From Berberis thunbergii (taxonomy: Eukaryota > Streptophyta > Magnoliopsida > Ranunculales > Berberidaceae), in contig QNQO01001819.1 in NCBI GenBank assembly GCA_003290165.1, positions 124,001-188,000 of the forward strand: 64,000 bases of DNA. The letters run 5' to 3'. Position numbers and translations under genes: made by a program. Positions 47,302 to 58,450 of this stretch are shown here, piece after piece. The notes below the pieces were generated by a model. That model worked only from the letters and a program-made list of their open reading frames with translations. It searched no databases and was not told the DNA's origin. The first letter of the stretch is position 1, and every line of letters begins with the position of its first letter.

Positions 47302-47982
47302 ATGATTTGGTTGGGTACCTTTGCAACTACACTTGAAGTTGCTTTTGCTTATGATGAAGCTGCTCTTGCTTATGATGAAGCTGCTAAATCCATGTATGGG
47401 TCTTGTGCCAGGCTTAATTTTCCTGGATTTTCAAGGGAATTGTCGTCGAAATCGAACGAATCTGTTTCATGTGCTACTACTACATCAACTTCTGAGTCCA
47501 CTATGACTGCTTCAAGTCATTCAGAGTGTATGTTGGGTGTGGATGAAAGGTTGTCTGGTGCAGCTGTTGAAGCTCCTACTGCTGTTAGTACAGTGAAGAC
47601 TGAGCCAATTGAGGTTGGTGGAACTGTCATGGGATTTAAATTCTTCAATGGATTTCGTGCTAATGAAGGTGAATTCAGGAATGGTAGCAGTAGTGCCATG
47701 GAGGCTAATGAGTTCAATGGTTTTGGTTCTAATAGGCAAGATAAAATGTACAACATTGGGATCATGGACTCAAATTACTTCGATGGGTTTCCTCCTACTC
47801 AAGAGGGATTGCAACATTCGTTCAAGCACAAAGGAAATCTTTTGGCCCTGCTAGAAGTAACGTCCTTCAGGTTAGCTTCTACTTCTGTTGCCAGCGTATA
47901 CTTAAAATTGGCTATCATATTACTGTTGGATAATTTGAAAATTTATTCTGTTTTGTATCCTGTCACGTTAGGAATAGGATAA
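47302..47982 (+). pseudogene. Captured DREB2-type AP2/ERF fragment, left arm
   Basis: From the first ATG the frame gives IWLGTFATTLEVAFAYDEA and KSMYGSCARLNFP, the second half of a DREB2-type AP2 domain, followed by a Ser/Thr-rich tail and VKTEPIEVGG. The first half of the domain (DNA-contacting beta-sheet) is missing, and a 21-bp internal duplication repeats AYDEAAL. The frame runs past the arm into core sequence to 47,982. Upstream, the purine-rich stretch is interrupted by a stop relative to this frame. Confidence 0.8.
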
Positions 47983-48346
47983 TTTTCCATTCAACATGCT
48001 TCTTATTCTCTAATGATGTCCCTAGTTTTTCTAAGCACTTTGAACGGTATGTTGCTTCAAATCTTATACTTTTTTAACTTTTTTCAGAACCAGAAATCTG
48101 TATCAGCGACTTCATACCATATGATCATGGGCTTAGTGTTACATGGATTTGAGTTTGATATCTATCTTGTTGCATTTAATTTAATACTTGTTTTATTTTA
48201 TGAAAACTACAACTTTTTTCATTCAATTCCCTCGTACTTAAAAATATGATGTTATTGATTAATTTGTCTTGTATTAACATTGTTAAATAAGTCGCAGACT
48301 CGCAGGTTCCTTGCTGAAATTCATCTAATAGCCTTCTCGTATCATT

Positions 48347-48960
48347 TTAGGTTGAAGATGATAAGGTCCGTGAATTTGAAGTTTGGCAAGGTCTTGCAAA
48401 TGTATATTCTAGTCTTTCACATTGGAAGGACACCGAAATATGTTTGGAAAAGGCTAGAGCACTGAAAGAGTATTGTGCGTCTACATTGCACACTGAAGGC
48501 AAGAATTGAATCTTTCTACTGTTACGCAAAAACTTTGAAATTTTTCATGAAAGCAATAAACAATTATCTCTTCTTTTCACTAATGGTACTGTTCACCATT
48601 TGCTAATCACACTCTTACTTTTTGGTACAACTGCATTAGGTATTTACCTGTGAATGATGAGGACAAATTCAAGCTGCAATGGCTGTTTATACTAATGCTC
48701 TTTCCTTAGACCCATTTCATGCACCTTCCTAGGTCGCACTCGGTGCCTTGCTTTGGAAGATGGGGGCGAAGTCTTTGCCTGTGGCAAGAAGCGTCCTCTC
48801 AGATGCCTTAAGGCTTGAACCGACCAACCGAAATGCATGGTATTATTTAGGAATGGTTCACAAGGATGATGGACGCTTATCAGATGCTTCTGACTGCTTC
48901 TAGGCTGCAGCAATGCTTGAAGAATCGAATCCCATTGAAAGCTTCAGTTCATTTATTTGA
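48347..48960 (+). pseudogene. NPG1: Captured NPG1 (TPR protein) fragment with two internal stops
   Basis: First exon piece 48,347-48,500: VEDDKVREFEVWQGLANVYSSLSHWKD...CLEKARALKEYCASTLHTEG. Second piece from about 48,660 to 48,960: GQIQAAMAVYTNALSLDPFHAPS*VALGALLWKMGAKSLPVARSVLSDALRLEPTNRNAWYYLGMVHKDDGRLSDASDCF*AAAMLEESNPIESFS. NPG1 (No Pollen Germination 1) is a calmodulin-binding tetratricopeptide protein needed for pollen germination. Both TAG codons (48,730 and 48,901) disable the fragment. An intron-like spacer remains between the pieces, so the capture was from DNA. Confidence 0.85.
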
Positions 48961-49396
48961 AAAGAGGTTTTCAGTCTATGCTCTGTCAGCAAATTTTGGA
49001 AGCTTCTAACTGATTGTGTGGCAATTTTTCGTGATCTTAAATTGAATAACGTAGAAGAGAAGAGATCATCCATTGCTTTAAAATCCTTGGTGGTTTCAAA
49101 TAATTTGGCTGCTCTTTTCCCTCCGTTGTGTTGCTCAGACAGGGACAGGGTGTAGCATTTGAGAAATTTTCGTATCATTTTTGTACAGTTTTATGTTTTG
49201 TTAGCCTGTAATCTATTGAACACAATGAAAGATGATTACTGAGAGACTCAAACCAGATTTTGCATTCGCTGAATTTATAATGAAATTTAAGGAGTAATGC
49301 AGAAATAAAATGGTCAAAATTCCAATCACATTTAAAATTTCACTAAGATTGTTGAACGAGTATGACTTGCACGACTATCTTCGAGACAACCTGACC

Positions 49397-50305
49397 CTAA
49401 AGCAAGACTTGTAATACAAAAGCAAATGACTCTAGTGAGTCAAGCATCCAGCTGTGGCATACATACAATACAATGTTTGATTCTAAAGAAATCATTCTGT
49501 TCCCTTTTTTTGCTTGTATCTTAGTGGAAATGAATTGATTCATGTATCCTTCCTGTAACAATTTTGATTGCAAGAAGAGAACCATATTTCCTTTCAACTT
49601 GATTTTTTGTTTTTGGAAGGCGAGCTGTTTATAGGATCCCATAACCATTGAACTCATTTCATCTTGCCTATTAGAACCGAAACCATTGAACTCATTAGCC
49701 TCCATGGCACTACTACTACCATTCCTGAATTCACCTTCATTAGCACGAAATCCATTGAAGAAGTTAAATCCCATGACAGCTCCACCAACCTCAATTGGCT
49801 CAGTCTTTACTGTACTAACAGCAGTAGGAGCTTCAACAGCTGCACCAGACAACCTTTCATCCACACCCAACATACACTCTGAATGACTTGAAGCAATCAT
49901 AGTGGACTCAGAAGTTGATGTAATAGTAGCACATGAAACAGACTCGTTTGATTTCGACGACAATTCCCTTGAAAATCCAGGAAAATTAAGCCTGGCACAA
50001 GACCCATACATGGATTTAGCAGCTTCATCATAAGCAAGAGAAGCTTCATCATAAGCAAGAGCAACTTCAAGTGTAGTTGCAAAGGTACCCAACCAAATCA
50101 TAAGCAACAGCAGCTTCAGCTTCGAGCGAACCCTCCTCCTCTTCTTCTTCTTCTTCCTCTCGAGCGAACCCTCAGATGCTTTTTCCTCTTCCTCCCCCTC
50201 AGATCCCCTTTCTCTTCCTCTTCCTCCCCCTCCCTCAGATCTAGATCGAGAATGAGTTTTTTTTTTTTCAAACACTCTGACTCTGTTTGCAAATGGATTT
50301 TCCAA
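49397..50305 (-). pseudogene. DREB2-type fragment in right arm, long chimeric open frame
   Basis: The minus strand is open without a stop for 303 codons: a basic/acidic Lys/Arg/Glu-rich section from the element's purine tract, then the same half AP2 domain (IWLGTFATTLEVALAYDEA...MYGSCARLNFP), the DREB2-like tail, and about 80 residues of element core. The frame has no ATG before 50,101, so an ATG-initiated product would be 234 residues without the basic section. With half an AP2 domain it should not bind DRE elements. Whether it is translated is unknown. Confidence 0.7.
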
Positions 50306-50533
50306 GCAAACAGCTAACCACTCTCTCTCTCTGTTTCAAATGTTACCTTCCAAGACAAAATCTCAGCCGTCAGATCAGATCCGACGGCTGTAATATATTA
50401 AAAACCTGCCACCCTTTTCAACATAATTTGCATTTGAATTACGTCAATATTAGCCGTTGGATTTCATCCAACGGTTCATAACGGTGCGCAGGACGCGCTC
50501 CAGCACACCCCGCGCAGGAGCCCCCCTCGATCC

Positions 50534-50542
50534 AAAGGAATG
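50534..50542. repeat. 9-bp target duplication of Pack-MULE 2 (right)
   Basis: AAAGGAATG, identical to the left copy. Confidence 0.95.
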
Positions 50543-51416
50543 CACATTATATCCACATAATTTACAAAAAAACAAAAACAAAAAAATTCAAACCTAAACT
50601 TTCTTGAGCTGATGGTGCTCCAGACTCCAAAGCAAAGGAAAGCCCATGGTATCTACTTAACTCCACTCCACATTCTTTCTTTATTCTTTAAAGTACAATC
50701 AGTCTATTCTTTCTACAATCTCATTCAGTTCTAAACTATTTTAAGCTCAAACTCAGATTATGTAAACTTGGGACGCTTGGATCTGATTTGGGTGGGAGGA
50801 TGGTGTGGTTTTAACTTCTAGTAGTTTGACATCATAAAAAAGGTACGATGTTACCATTTATTTATTTTTCCATTATACTTACAAATTTTGTGCATTTGGT
50901 ACTATTTGCAGATGCCAGTCAACCAGTACTGAGGAACCGAAGACAAAGAGAAATCTATTTGATAATGCTAGCAATCTTCTCACTAATTTGTTGAGTGGTG
51001 GGAGCATTGGTTCAATGCCAATTGCTGAAGGTGCTATATCTGATTTGTTCGCTCGCCCTCTTTTATTTGCACTCTATGATTGGTTTCTAGAGGTGCCTAC
51101 CTTTTCTCTATGCTATGTATCACTAGATTAATTGTACTTTGTGCTCCTTTTGCTTTTATATAGGCTACTAGTTGAAAGAAAAAAACATGAACATCTTCAA
51201 TATCTTAGCTTGACCATGTTAAGTTGCCAAAGAACATTTTTTTACATGAAGTATTCCTGCAATGTTCTTTGCTATTATGATACCCTTTTTTTTGTTTTAT
51301 ATTCACAGCATGGATCAGCTTATAAGCTTGCTTTTGGACCAAAATCATTCGTTGTTGTATCAGATCCTATTGTTGCAAGACATGTCCTCCGTGAAAATGC
51401 ATTTTCTTATGATAAG

Positions 51417-52609
51417 GTGTGAAGATTAATGTGTGCTACTTGAATGGTTCTCAATATTTAGTCATTAACTCATTAATGCTGCTTTTATTTTGATTATTTA
51501 TCAGTACCAATGAGTTCACTATAATTTGTCCACATGGCTATTTGCACTGAACTTTGAGGACCGAGCTTGGTCTTTTGGATTTGTTCCGACCCTTTGATCT
51601 AAGCATGGAGCAGTATATATAATAGAATGGATTTATATTTATCACTCTATAAAGAGATCATAAGAATATGACCACATGTGCAACATTATAACTCATGCAT
51701 GTTAAGCACGTCAGAGCATAATCTAAGCGAAAGCATTTGCTTATACTCTTTCATAGGATCAGTAGTTGTGGAATACAAGGTCAATTTATTTATTTTTTAT
51801 GGATAGAATAATTGATTAAAGAGAAGGAGATTACAATTGAGTGAGAAGCTCAAAACAAGAAGGAAAGAAACATGGAAAAACAGAAACAATACACTAAGGA
51901 ACTAATCTCCTGAAATTAAAGTAGCTCAATTGAGAAGCAATTCTGGCTTGCCACAGACTATATTCCATGCAAGGACCCATTGAAGCAACATAATCATGAT
52001 CATTTTTCATATATAACTGCTGTCCAATTTTCTTCCTCTGAAAATTTTGCTGTTTCATTCCTTCCTCTGAAAATTTTGCTGTTTCATTCCTTCCAAATAA
52101 CCCACACCACAATCAAAAGGGGTCTGTCCCAAAACCATTTGCAATGAGGGGTGAGGGATCTAGAGTCCCAGTGGGCTGACCATTGGAAGATATCACCATT
52201 TGGGACGAACAATCAATTTGTCTCATTAACAATCAAGGAGTGAGAAATAATTCCAGTTGAGGACTCACAGAGGGGGGCATCTATTGGTGATTGGAAGGGC
52301 ATGCTTGGCAAGGTTGTCAAGAGTAAGAATTTTGCCACAAGCCAGCTTACAGAAATTGAAATAAATTGACGATAGATAAATTGGTGATAACTGAAAGGCA
52401 AATAAAAAAATAATTTTTTTTTATCAATCAACCTAACTACCAGTGGGCAACGTATGCCCCTTTTATAATTGACCAAACTTCTAAAACAAGAAACAAACCC
52501 TAAATCTAATTACCTAATTACAATGATACTATAACTTCCAATACCGCTAAAATACTAATATTGCTAAAATATTGATATTGCTAAATAACCAAATTACTTC
52601 ATTTTACTA
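51417..52609. other. CYP97B intron 3, first part: unassigned
   Basis: No P450 exon seen. A short tandem repeat (28-bp units with CTCTGAAAATTTTGCTG) lies at about 52,028-52,090. Confidence 0.45.
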
Positions 52610-53740
52610 GCCGCAGAGTCTCTCGAGCCTCTTCTAAGATCCAAGTCCAGCTCGACAAAGCGCCATTCATGAGAGAAAAATCAGCAAACCATCCCGTTTT
52701 CTTTGTACTAACTTTGTATAACTCTTCAACCATGTCCATAAGAGATTGAGAAGAAACCTGTTTATCCCTTTAAAAGAGTGAAAACCCATGAAATACCCCT
52801 TTATCAAAAAAAAAAAAAAACACTATATAACTTTATTGCTTTGGAAAAAACTAGGCTATAGATTTCTGCTTTTCAGTGGATTATTTTGGAGCAAGGGTTC
52901 TTATTTATTTTATTCCATTTTGTTGGTAATAATTAGGGTTGAAAACCGAACCGACTTAGGTCAGTTTTAAAATTTTCAAACCGAAACCGAACCGACCATT
53001 AACAAAACCGATCTGAAACCGAACCGATTCTAATTTATGTAAACCGTAACCGAACCAAACCGACTAAAATTGAACCAAAATTGAACCGACCGACTTTTTT
53101 AAACATATTGTATTATTTATATATAAAATATATATTATTTATTATATATATTCGTTCGGTTCGGTTTGGTCGGTTAAAATCACATAGAAACCGAAAATCG
53201 AACCGACCACTTTGGTTTTGAATTTTTTTAAAACCGAAACCGATCCGAACCGAATTTAAACCGAACCAATCGGTTCGGTTTAGGTCGGTTCGGTCGGTTT
53301 AATCGATTTGATCGATTTTATGTTCAGCCCTAGGAATAATGGAACAATTATGTTCTTAGGAACAAAGAAAAGCAGATCTATTCTATACCCAATAAGTACC
53401 AATACGAAATGGCTATTTCCCATTTGAAAAGAGACATAACTTGCAAACCTGTGCTTGATGTTCATGATATCTCCGCGAGCAGCAGCCACAAGAAGATTTT
53501 ATTTCTTTTGTGAACCACCTAAAACCTCCAACATGTATTTCTCATTAATAATATTCACAGCTTGATTCTCCACCCCAAACCTCCATAGCCACTTGCCTAG
53601 GAGAGCCTTATTAGTATCACTGATTCTTCAAATGCCCAAACCTTCTTGACCCTTTGAAGGACAAACAGTTGCTAAGTTCATGAGGTAATATTTATGACCT
53701 GTTGAGCCAGTACTCTAAATAAAATCTTTGTACATCATTT
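52610..53740 (-). mobile_element. LINE fragment (minus), interrupted by a hAT MITE
   Basis: 52,610-52,760 and 53,400-53,740 both match the continuous fragment at 56,270-56,760, so this copy was split by later insertions. Minus-strand translation around 53,620-53,560 gives NKALLGKWLWRFG, a conserved phrase of plant LINE reverse transcriptases. Truncated and broken. Confidence 0.7.
52934..53332. mobile_element. hAT-type MITE (399 bp)
   Basis: Ends TAGGGTTGAAAACCG and TTCAGCCCTA. Subterminal arrays of AACCGAACCG / CGGTTCGGTT occur in opposite orientation. Flanked by GTAATAAT (52,926-52,933) and GGAATAAT (53,333-53,340), an 8-bp duplication with one mismatch. Nested in the LINE remnant. Confidence 0.85.
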
Positions 53741-54229
53741 CTATCGACATTGCGTCCATTGTAGTTAAGGCGTTGAGGCAGAAAAGGCCTGAGGCGTGAG
53801 GTGGTAGGTGAGGCGGACGCCTCACTTCACTGAGGTGGTCTTAACATTTTTTAAAGATATTTTTATAATAAGTTGAAACATATCAGCATAGTAATGTACA
53901 TCATCATTTTGATAAATATCATAAACAAATATGTACAAAAAGTGACACAACTACCTAGAATCGAAATATAATAAAGTTGCATAGCATAGCGGAAAGATGC
54001 GCTACATAAGTGTCAAGTAACTTGCAAACATTCACTAAATAGAAACTTGAAAATATATTGAGCATTTGTTAAAAGAAATTGTTGGAATGATTAGTAAAAA
54101 TCTACAAGTATGATCACTATTGGTATTTCAAAAGCATAAAAATCACTGAACTATGCTATGAAAAATCAAGATTGATGTTTATGAGATTGATCAAAACATA
54201 ACATGATATGTTTTTTTCAAAAAAGTTCA

Positions 54230-54470
54230 CCAATTCACCATTATATTTTGTGATCAATGGTGGGAATGGAAGTCCCATGAACATGGGAATCTCATGCTTT
54301 GGGGGACTAAGAAGTGTGATTCTCATGTTCATGGGACTTTCATTCCCACCATTGACCACAAAATCTAATGGTGGATTGTTGAGTGAACATAACATTAGCT
54401 TAGATTTAGGTTGTCCCCTCATGGATTCCCATGACATAGGATTCCATGCAACCAAACACACCTTGAGTCT
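54230..54470. mobile_element. Tourist-like MITE remnant / inverted repeat
   Basis: GATCAATGGTGGGAATGGAAGTCCCATGAACATG is mirrored by CATGTTCATGGGACTTTCATTCCC. The right end GCAACCAAACACACC matches the Tourist-like MITE at 29,360-29,574. The left terminus is not clear. Confidence 0.6.
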
Positions 54471-54716
54471 CTGACAGCAGCAACAAAGAGGAGCAACAAG
54501 CAGGCACGGATTCAAGTGGGGGCACTTGCCCCCACTGACTTTTGAGATTTTTTAAATAATTTATTTGTTTTTCAATTAGTTTTTAATTTGCTCCTCTATT
54601 CTCACTTTTCACTTCAACCAGGACTTCATCCTTCAAATCATGTACATATCAAATTCAAACTCTACTTTTAGAGTTAGAGATAGAGGTTAAATCCCTCAAA
54701 TATCTCAAAGAACAGA

Positions 54717-54875
54717 AATTCTAGCTGACCTAGGAAACCACTGCCTGGGGGGCGAAAATACATTTCCCCCCCTTCTTTAAACACATACTCCAAAAAAGTG
54801 TTTTAAAGAGGGGGCAAAAATGTATTTTCGCCCTCCAGACAGGGACCAGGCTGATTTCCCAGGCTAGCTAGAATT
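54717..54875. mobile_element. Hairpin MITE, family B, copy 1 (159 bp)
   Basis: Arms AATTCTAGCT...GGGCGAAAATACATTT and AAATGTATTTTCGCCC...AGCTAGAATT fold on each other almost end to end. Same design and inner core as copy 2 at 55,283. Confidence 0.75.
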
Positions 54876-55282
54876 GCTCCTCAAAGAAACCAAAATTCAC
54901 AGTTTCTTCTTCACACTCCATCGATTGGATAAGATGAGGGAAACCCCTATATTTCATCATCTTCAAAGATCTATAACTATTGAGTTATTTGAGCTCATCT
55001 TCACAAGATCCAGTAGGATCCAAACCACCTTATTCTTCTTCTTCTAGGTACCAGGTGCCTTCATTAATCACTGTGTTGGTCATCTCCACAAAAAAAATCG
55101 TAAGCAACTCAATCTCTTTCTCATTTTCTTCATGTAGTAGTAATCAACGATTCAAACCCTTTTTTCTGTTGTGTTTCTATAAGTAGTAATCATCTTCAAT
55201 GAATATAATAGTAATCATCTTCAATGACTGTCTTTGTTGTACTCCCCTTTTTGCTATAGTAGTAATCAATGAATATAGTAGT

Positions 55283-55455
55283 AATTCTACAGGGCCTGGG
55301 TCCCCCTGCTTGGTTTGCTGCCCGGGGGGCAAAAATACACTTTTGCCCCCCTCTTTAAACACCTTTTCCAAAAAGGTTGTTAAATAGGGGGGCAAAAGTG
55401 TATTTTTACTTCCCCAGGCAGCAACCTCGCTGGTTTTTTCAGGCCAGGAAGAATT
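55283..55455. mobile_element. Hairpin MITE, family B, copy 2 (173 bp)
   Basis: AATTCTACAGGGCCTGGG...GGGGGGCAAAAATACAC mirrored by GTGTATTTTTAC...CAGGCCAGGAAGAATT. Shares the GGGGGGCAAAA / CTCTTTAAACAC core with copy 1, 570 bp away. Confidence 0.75.
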
Positions 55456-55889
55456 TCGGATTTTAAAAAAATTCATGTTAAAGTAACTAATTTTTATATT
55501 ATATTTAATTAATTATGACATCACTCCGCCCCCCTTCGACAAAAATCCTGGCTCCGTCACTGGCAACAAGTATTACACTAAAAACATAAAACCCTATTAT
55601 AAAGTGGGTTGCAACCTCTTTTGCTGCAATTAGGCTAAAAATGGGGTGCAAATGGGCTAAAAATGGGTTGCATATGGGCAAAAAACGGGTTGACTACAAC
55701 CATTTTTGGGCTGAGGCAATTGAGGAGGACGCCTCATTTCACCGAATTGCATTGCCTCATTTTGATGCGAAATTCTGTAAAAAGCCTTGAGACGCGCCTA
55801 GACGGTGGCCGTGACTACACTGATTGCATCTGAGGAGGGAATAGTAATGAGGGAAAGGATGAAGATAGGAATACTAACATTGTGATGTT

Positions 55890-55985
55890 CATGTCAATGG
55901 CAGCTTGGTTGGGTGGTTAAGGTTGTGGTGGTTTAATCTCCATGTCTTGGGTTGTATACCCATCAGCGGCATGCTCGCCTTTCAA
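55890..55985 (+). mobile_element. Possible tRNA-derived SINE (plus)
   Basis: GCTTGGTTGGGTGGTTAAGG resembles an A-box region, followed by GGTTGTATACCC as a degenerate B box and an A-rich AAAAAAATAAATAAAA tract. Weak. Confidence 0.35.
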
Positions 55986-56269
55986 AAAAATAAATAAAAT
56001 TGAGTTGTTGTCGGGGTTAACTAACTTAGCTTGAATTTTTTTTATTAACCGGTCCCCAATTTCGCTGCCTTTGAATTTATAGCCCAGGGGAAGGCCCAAG
56101 TATCCAGGAGCTTGGAGAAACTAATCACAAACCTTTGCCAAAGACTGAATATCTATAATGGTGCCAACAGGGTGGAGGACTGATTTGTGAAAATTGACTC
56201 AATGACCCAAAACTACTTCAAACAAAATCAATACTGATTAAGATAAGCAAGCTGTTTTCTATCATTTTA

Positions 56270-56760
56270 CTAACTGCACAGTCTCTCAAGCCTCTTCTAA
56301 GATTCCAAGTCCAGCTCGACGATGCGTCATTCTTGAGAGAAAATCAACATCCCATCCCTTTTTCTCTGTACTAACTCTATATATCTTTCAAACATGTCCA
56401 TAAGAAGTTGAGAAGAAACCCATGTATTCCTCCTCATAGAGATATAACTTGCAAACATGTGCTTGATGTTCATGATATCTCCAAGAGGAGCAACCATAGA
56501 AAGATTTGATTTCTTATGTGAACCACCCAAAACCTTCCAACTTGTATTTCTTGTTAATAATAATAATTTTCCACGGCTTGATTCTCCACCCCAAACCACC
56601 ATAGCCACTTGCCTAGGAGACCTTATTAGTATATGTGATCCTTCAAATGCCTAAACTTCTTTGACCTTTTGAACGACAACAGTTGCTCAGTTGATGAGGT
56701 AATATTTATGACCTGTTTAGCCAGTACCCCAGGCATCACAAGTCCAGGACAAACTCAGGA
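56270..56760 (-). mobile_element. LINE fragment (minus), copy 2
   Basis: Continuous counterpart of 52,610-53,740. Minus-strand translation carries WGGESSRGKLLLLTRNTSWKVLGG and the same KWLWWFG-type segment, here broken. Either two insertions of one LINE or a duplicated piece. Confidence 0.65.
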
Positions 56761-58123
56761 TCTATGCGCTGAACTTGTACAAATGATTGGACCCAAAATC
56801 TAAATATCCCTGAACTTTATCTTATGAATTTTACATTTTTACTTTACTTGATATGTACTACTAACTTGCCTCAATATGCTTATAGCATTTATAAAAATTT
56901 TACACCTTTGAAAGATATGCAAGAAATTTTTTGCTTTTTCTAATTGCACCTGACCATATCCACACTTTTGATTTTATTTATTAATTTATGTACTATTTTT
57001 TTAAGGTAACATTTTATGAAATCTTCAATATGAATCCCAAGGTGTTACCATAATTGAAATGCATACAATTGTCTCATACACAATGTAGTTGTCGTTTATG
57101 CATGTTTCAAGGAATGTCGGGATTCAAATTCTTTTGAGCTAGGGTATTACGTAAGGGAGTTGCTCATGGATTATCAACAAGTCTAGAGTTCACTCTTCCT
57201 GGGTTGATGCCCAAGTGGTTAATGGAAACGGATTGTAAATTTTGATGCAATATGTCAACGCCGGTTAAATCTTGCTTAGCTCAAATTTTTTGCCAATCCA
57301 TCATGAGATAACCATTTTTTCTACAGAGACATCTGATGCAGAGGAATAAAGAAAAAAAATCCACTTCATTTTTCTATCACCAATGGCAACACCTTACACT
57401 GATTACAATCACTTAAAAGATTTGTTTTTAAAATATATTATATGTTTTCTAATTATAAAATATATTTTTAAAATTTTAGCGTTTGTATTGATTATTGATT
57501 TTGTTGGAAAGATCTTCAAAATTGCATTTCAACGATACTAAGTTTTCCAAAATTTGACAACGATGTAGATAGTTATGATAATTTTCATTTTGCTAAAAGA
57601 AAAACACAATATTTTTTCTCTCCGCCACATGTACATTCCACCAACTTTTTTCAAAAGTTTTTCATTATTTTTGCCCTTTTACATGTTTTATATTTACCAA
57701 TATGTCATCATACAAAATTAATCTCAACCCTCAAATTCAATACATTTCCCAACTTTCAATCCTAATCATCTTTTATCTCTAATACTTATGATTTGACTTT
57801 GTCCCAGTCATCAGTGAATAGTAAAACACCTATCTGAATTGTAAGATAGATTAGACTTATATTCATATTTATTTTGGCCACAGAGATCTGCTGATTTGAG
57901 AGAATCTGACTCACACATGTCTTTATTTGTCTTGTGTTTGCTTAAAGACCTTTACGAGTCAACTCTTGTTAATTGATGCCATGTTGGTGGATTGGAACGT
58001 AGGAACCGGACTGTTCCAAACAATTTGAGTTAGGTTTAGTCCCAATGTTCAAAATGAGGGACTCTAGACTGGATCGGATCCGGACCATGTCCACCCCTAC
58101 AAAAACCTACTACTTATTATAGA
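56761..58123. other. CYP97B intron 3: AT-rich, unassigned
   Basis: No P450 exon or transposon terminus recognised; a weak SINE-like phrase (GATGCCCAAGTGGTTAATGG) at about 57,208. Confidence 0.4.
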
Positions 58124-58175
58124 CTAGAGTATTTCCCGTGCCTTTGGCACTCAAATTGTTTGATAGGAGAATTTT
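58124..58175 (-). mobile_element. Helitron 3' terminus (minus strand)
   Basis: On the minus strand GAGTGCCAAAGGCACGGG can form a short hairpin, followed by AAATACTCTAG and then T. A hairpin about 10 bp before CTAG at an A/T junction is the Helitron 3' signature. The body would extend rightwards. The 5' TC end was not located. Confidence 0.55.
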
Positions 58176-58369
58176 CAAAGCCAGGGGTATTTCACTCCTA
58201 TGCGAACATAAATTTTAGTCAAACACCCTCCCCTCACCCCTCTATGTTATTCGTTAGATCTTTATGTTTGGGTAAATCTCAGTCATCTTTTATCTCCAAC
58301 CTCAAACACCATTATGATTTGTTATATAGATTATATATTTTTAAAGGGTAAGCAGAATTTTATTGGATC

Positions 58370-58450
58370 TCAGAACCAACGCCTTCTACATGGTTTAAAC
58401 CTCAGATTTGTGATACCATCGGTTACAAATCTACCAACTAAGCTAGTACC
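58370..58450 (-). mobile_element. Degenerate tRNA-derived SINE (minus)
   Basis: Minus strand: TAGCTTAGTTGGTAGA (A box) then GGTTTAAACC (B box) with a spacer similar to the SINE at 41,945. Confidence 0.45.

Larger units (their letters stand above)
46869..50533. mobile_element. Pack-MULE 2: 3,665-bp Mutator-like element with 880-bp TIRs carrying DREB2 and NPG1 fragments
   Basis: Left arm 46,869-47,748 and right arm 49,655-50,533 are near-identical inverted repeats. Tips read GGATCGAGGGGG(G)CTCCTGCGCG. Perfect 9-bp duplication AAAGGAATG on both sides. Each arm contains, from the tip inwards: GC-rich terminus, 21-bp palindromes, a purine-rich stretch, and the C-terminal half of a DREB2-type AP2 gene. 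The core (47,749-49,654) carries NPG1 exons. No transposase. Inserted in CYP97B intron 1 in a region with no other coding. Confidence 0.95.
53760..55819. mobile_element. Possible hAT-like element (~2 kb) hosting nested MITEs
   Basis: The left end TGTAGTTAAGGCGTTGAGGC and the right end CGGTGGCCGTGACTACA are imperfect inverted repeats with AGGCG-rich subterminal motifs on both sides, as in some plant hAT elements. No convincing 8-bp duplication was read. Inside lie a Tourist-like remnant and two related hairpin MITEs. Confidence 0.45.
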
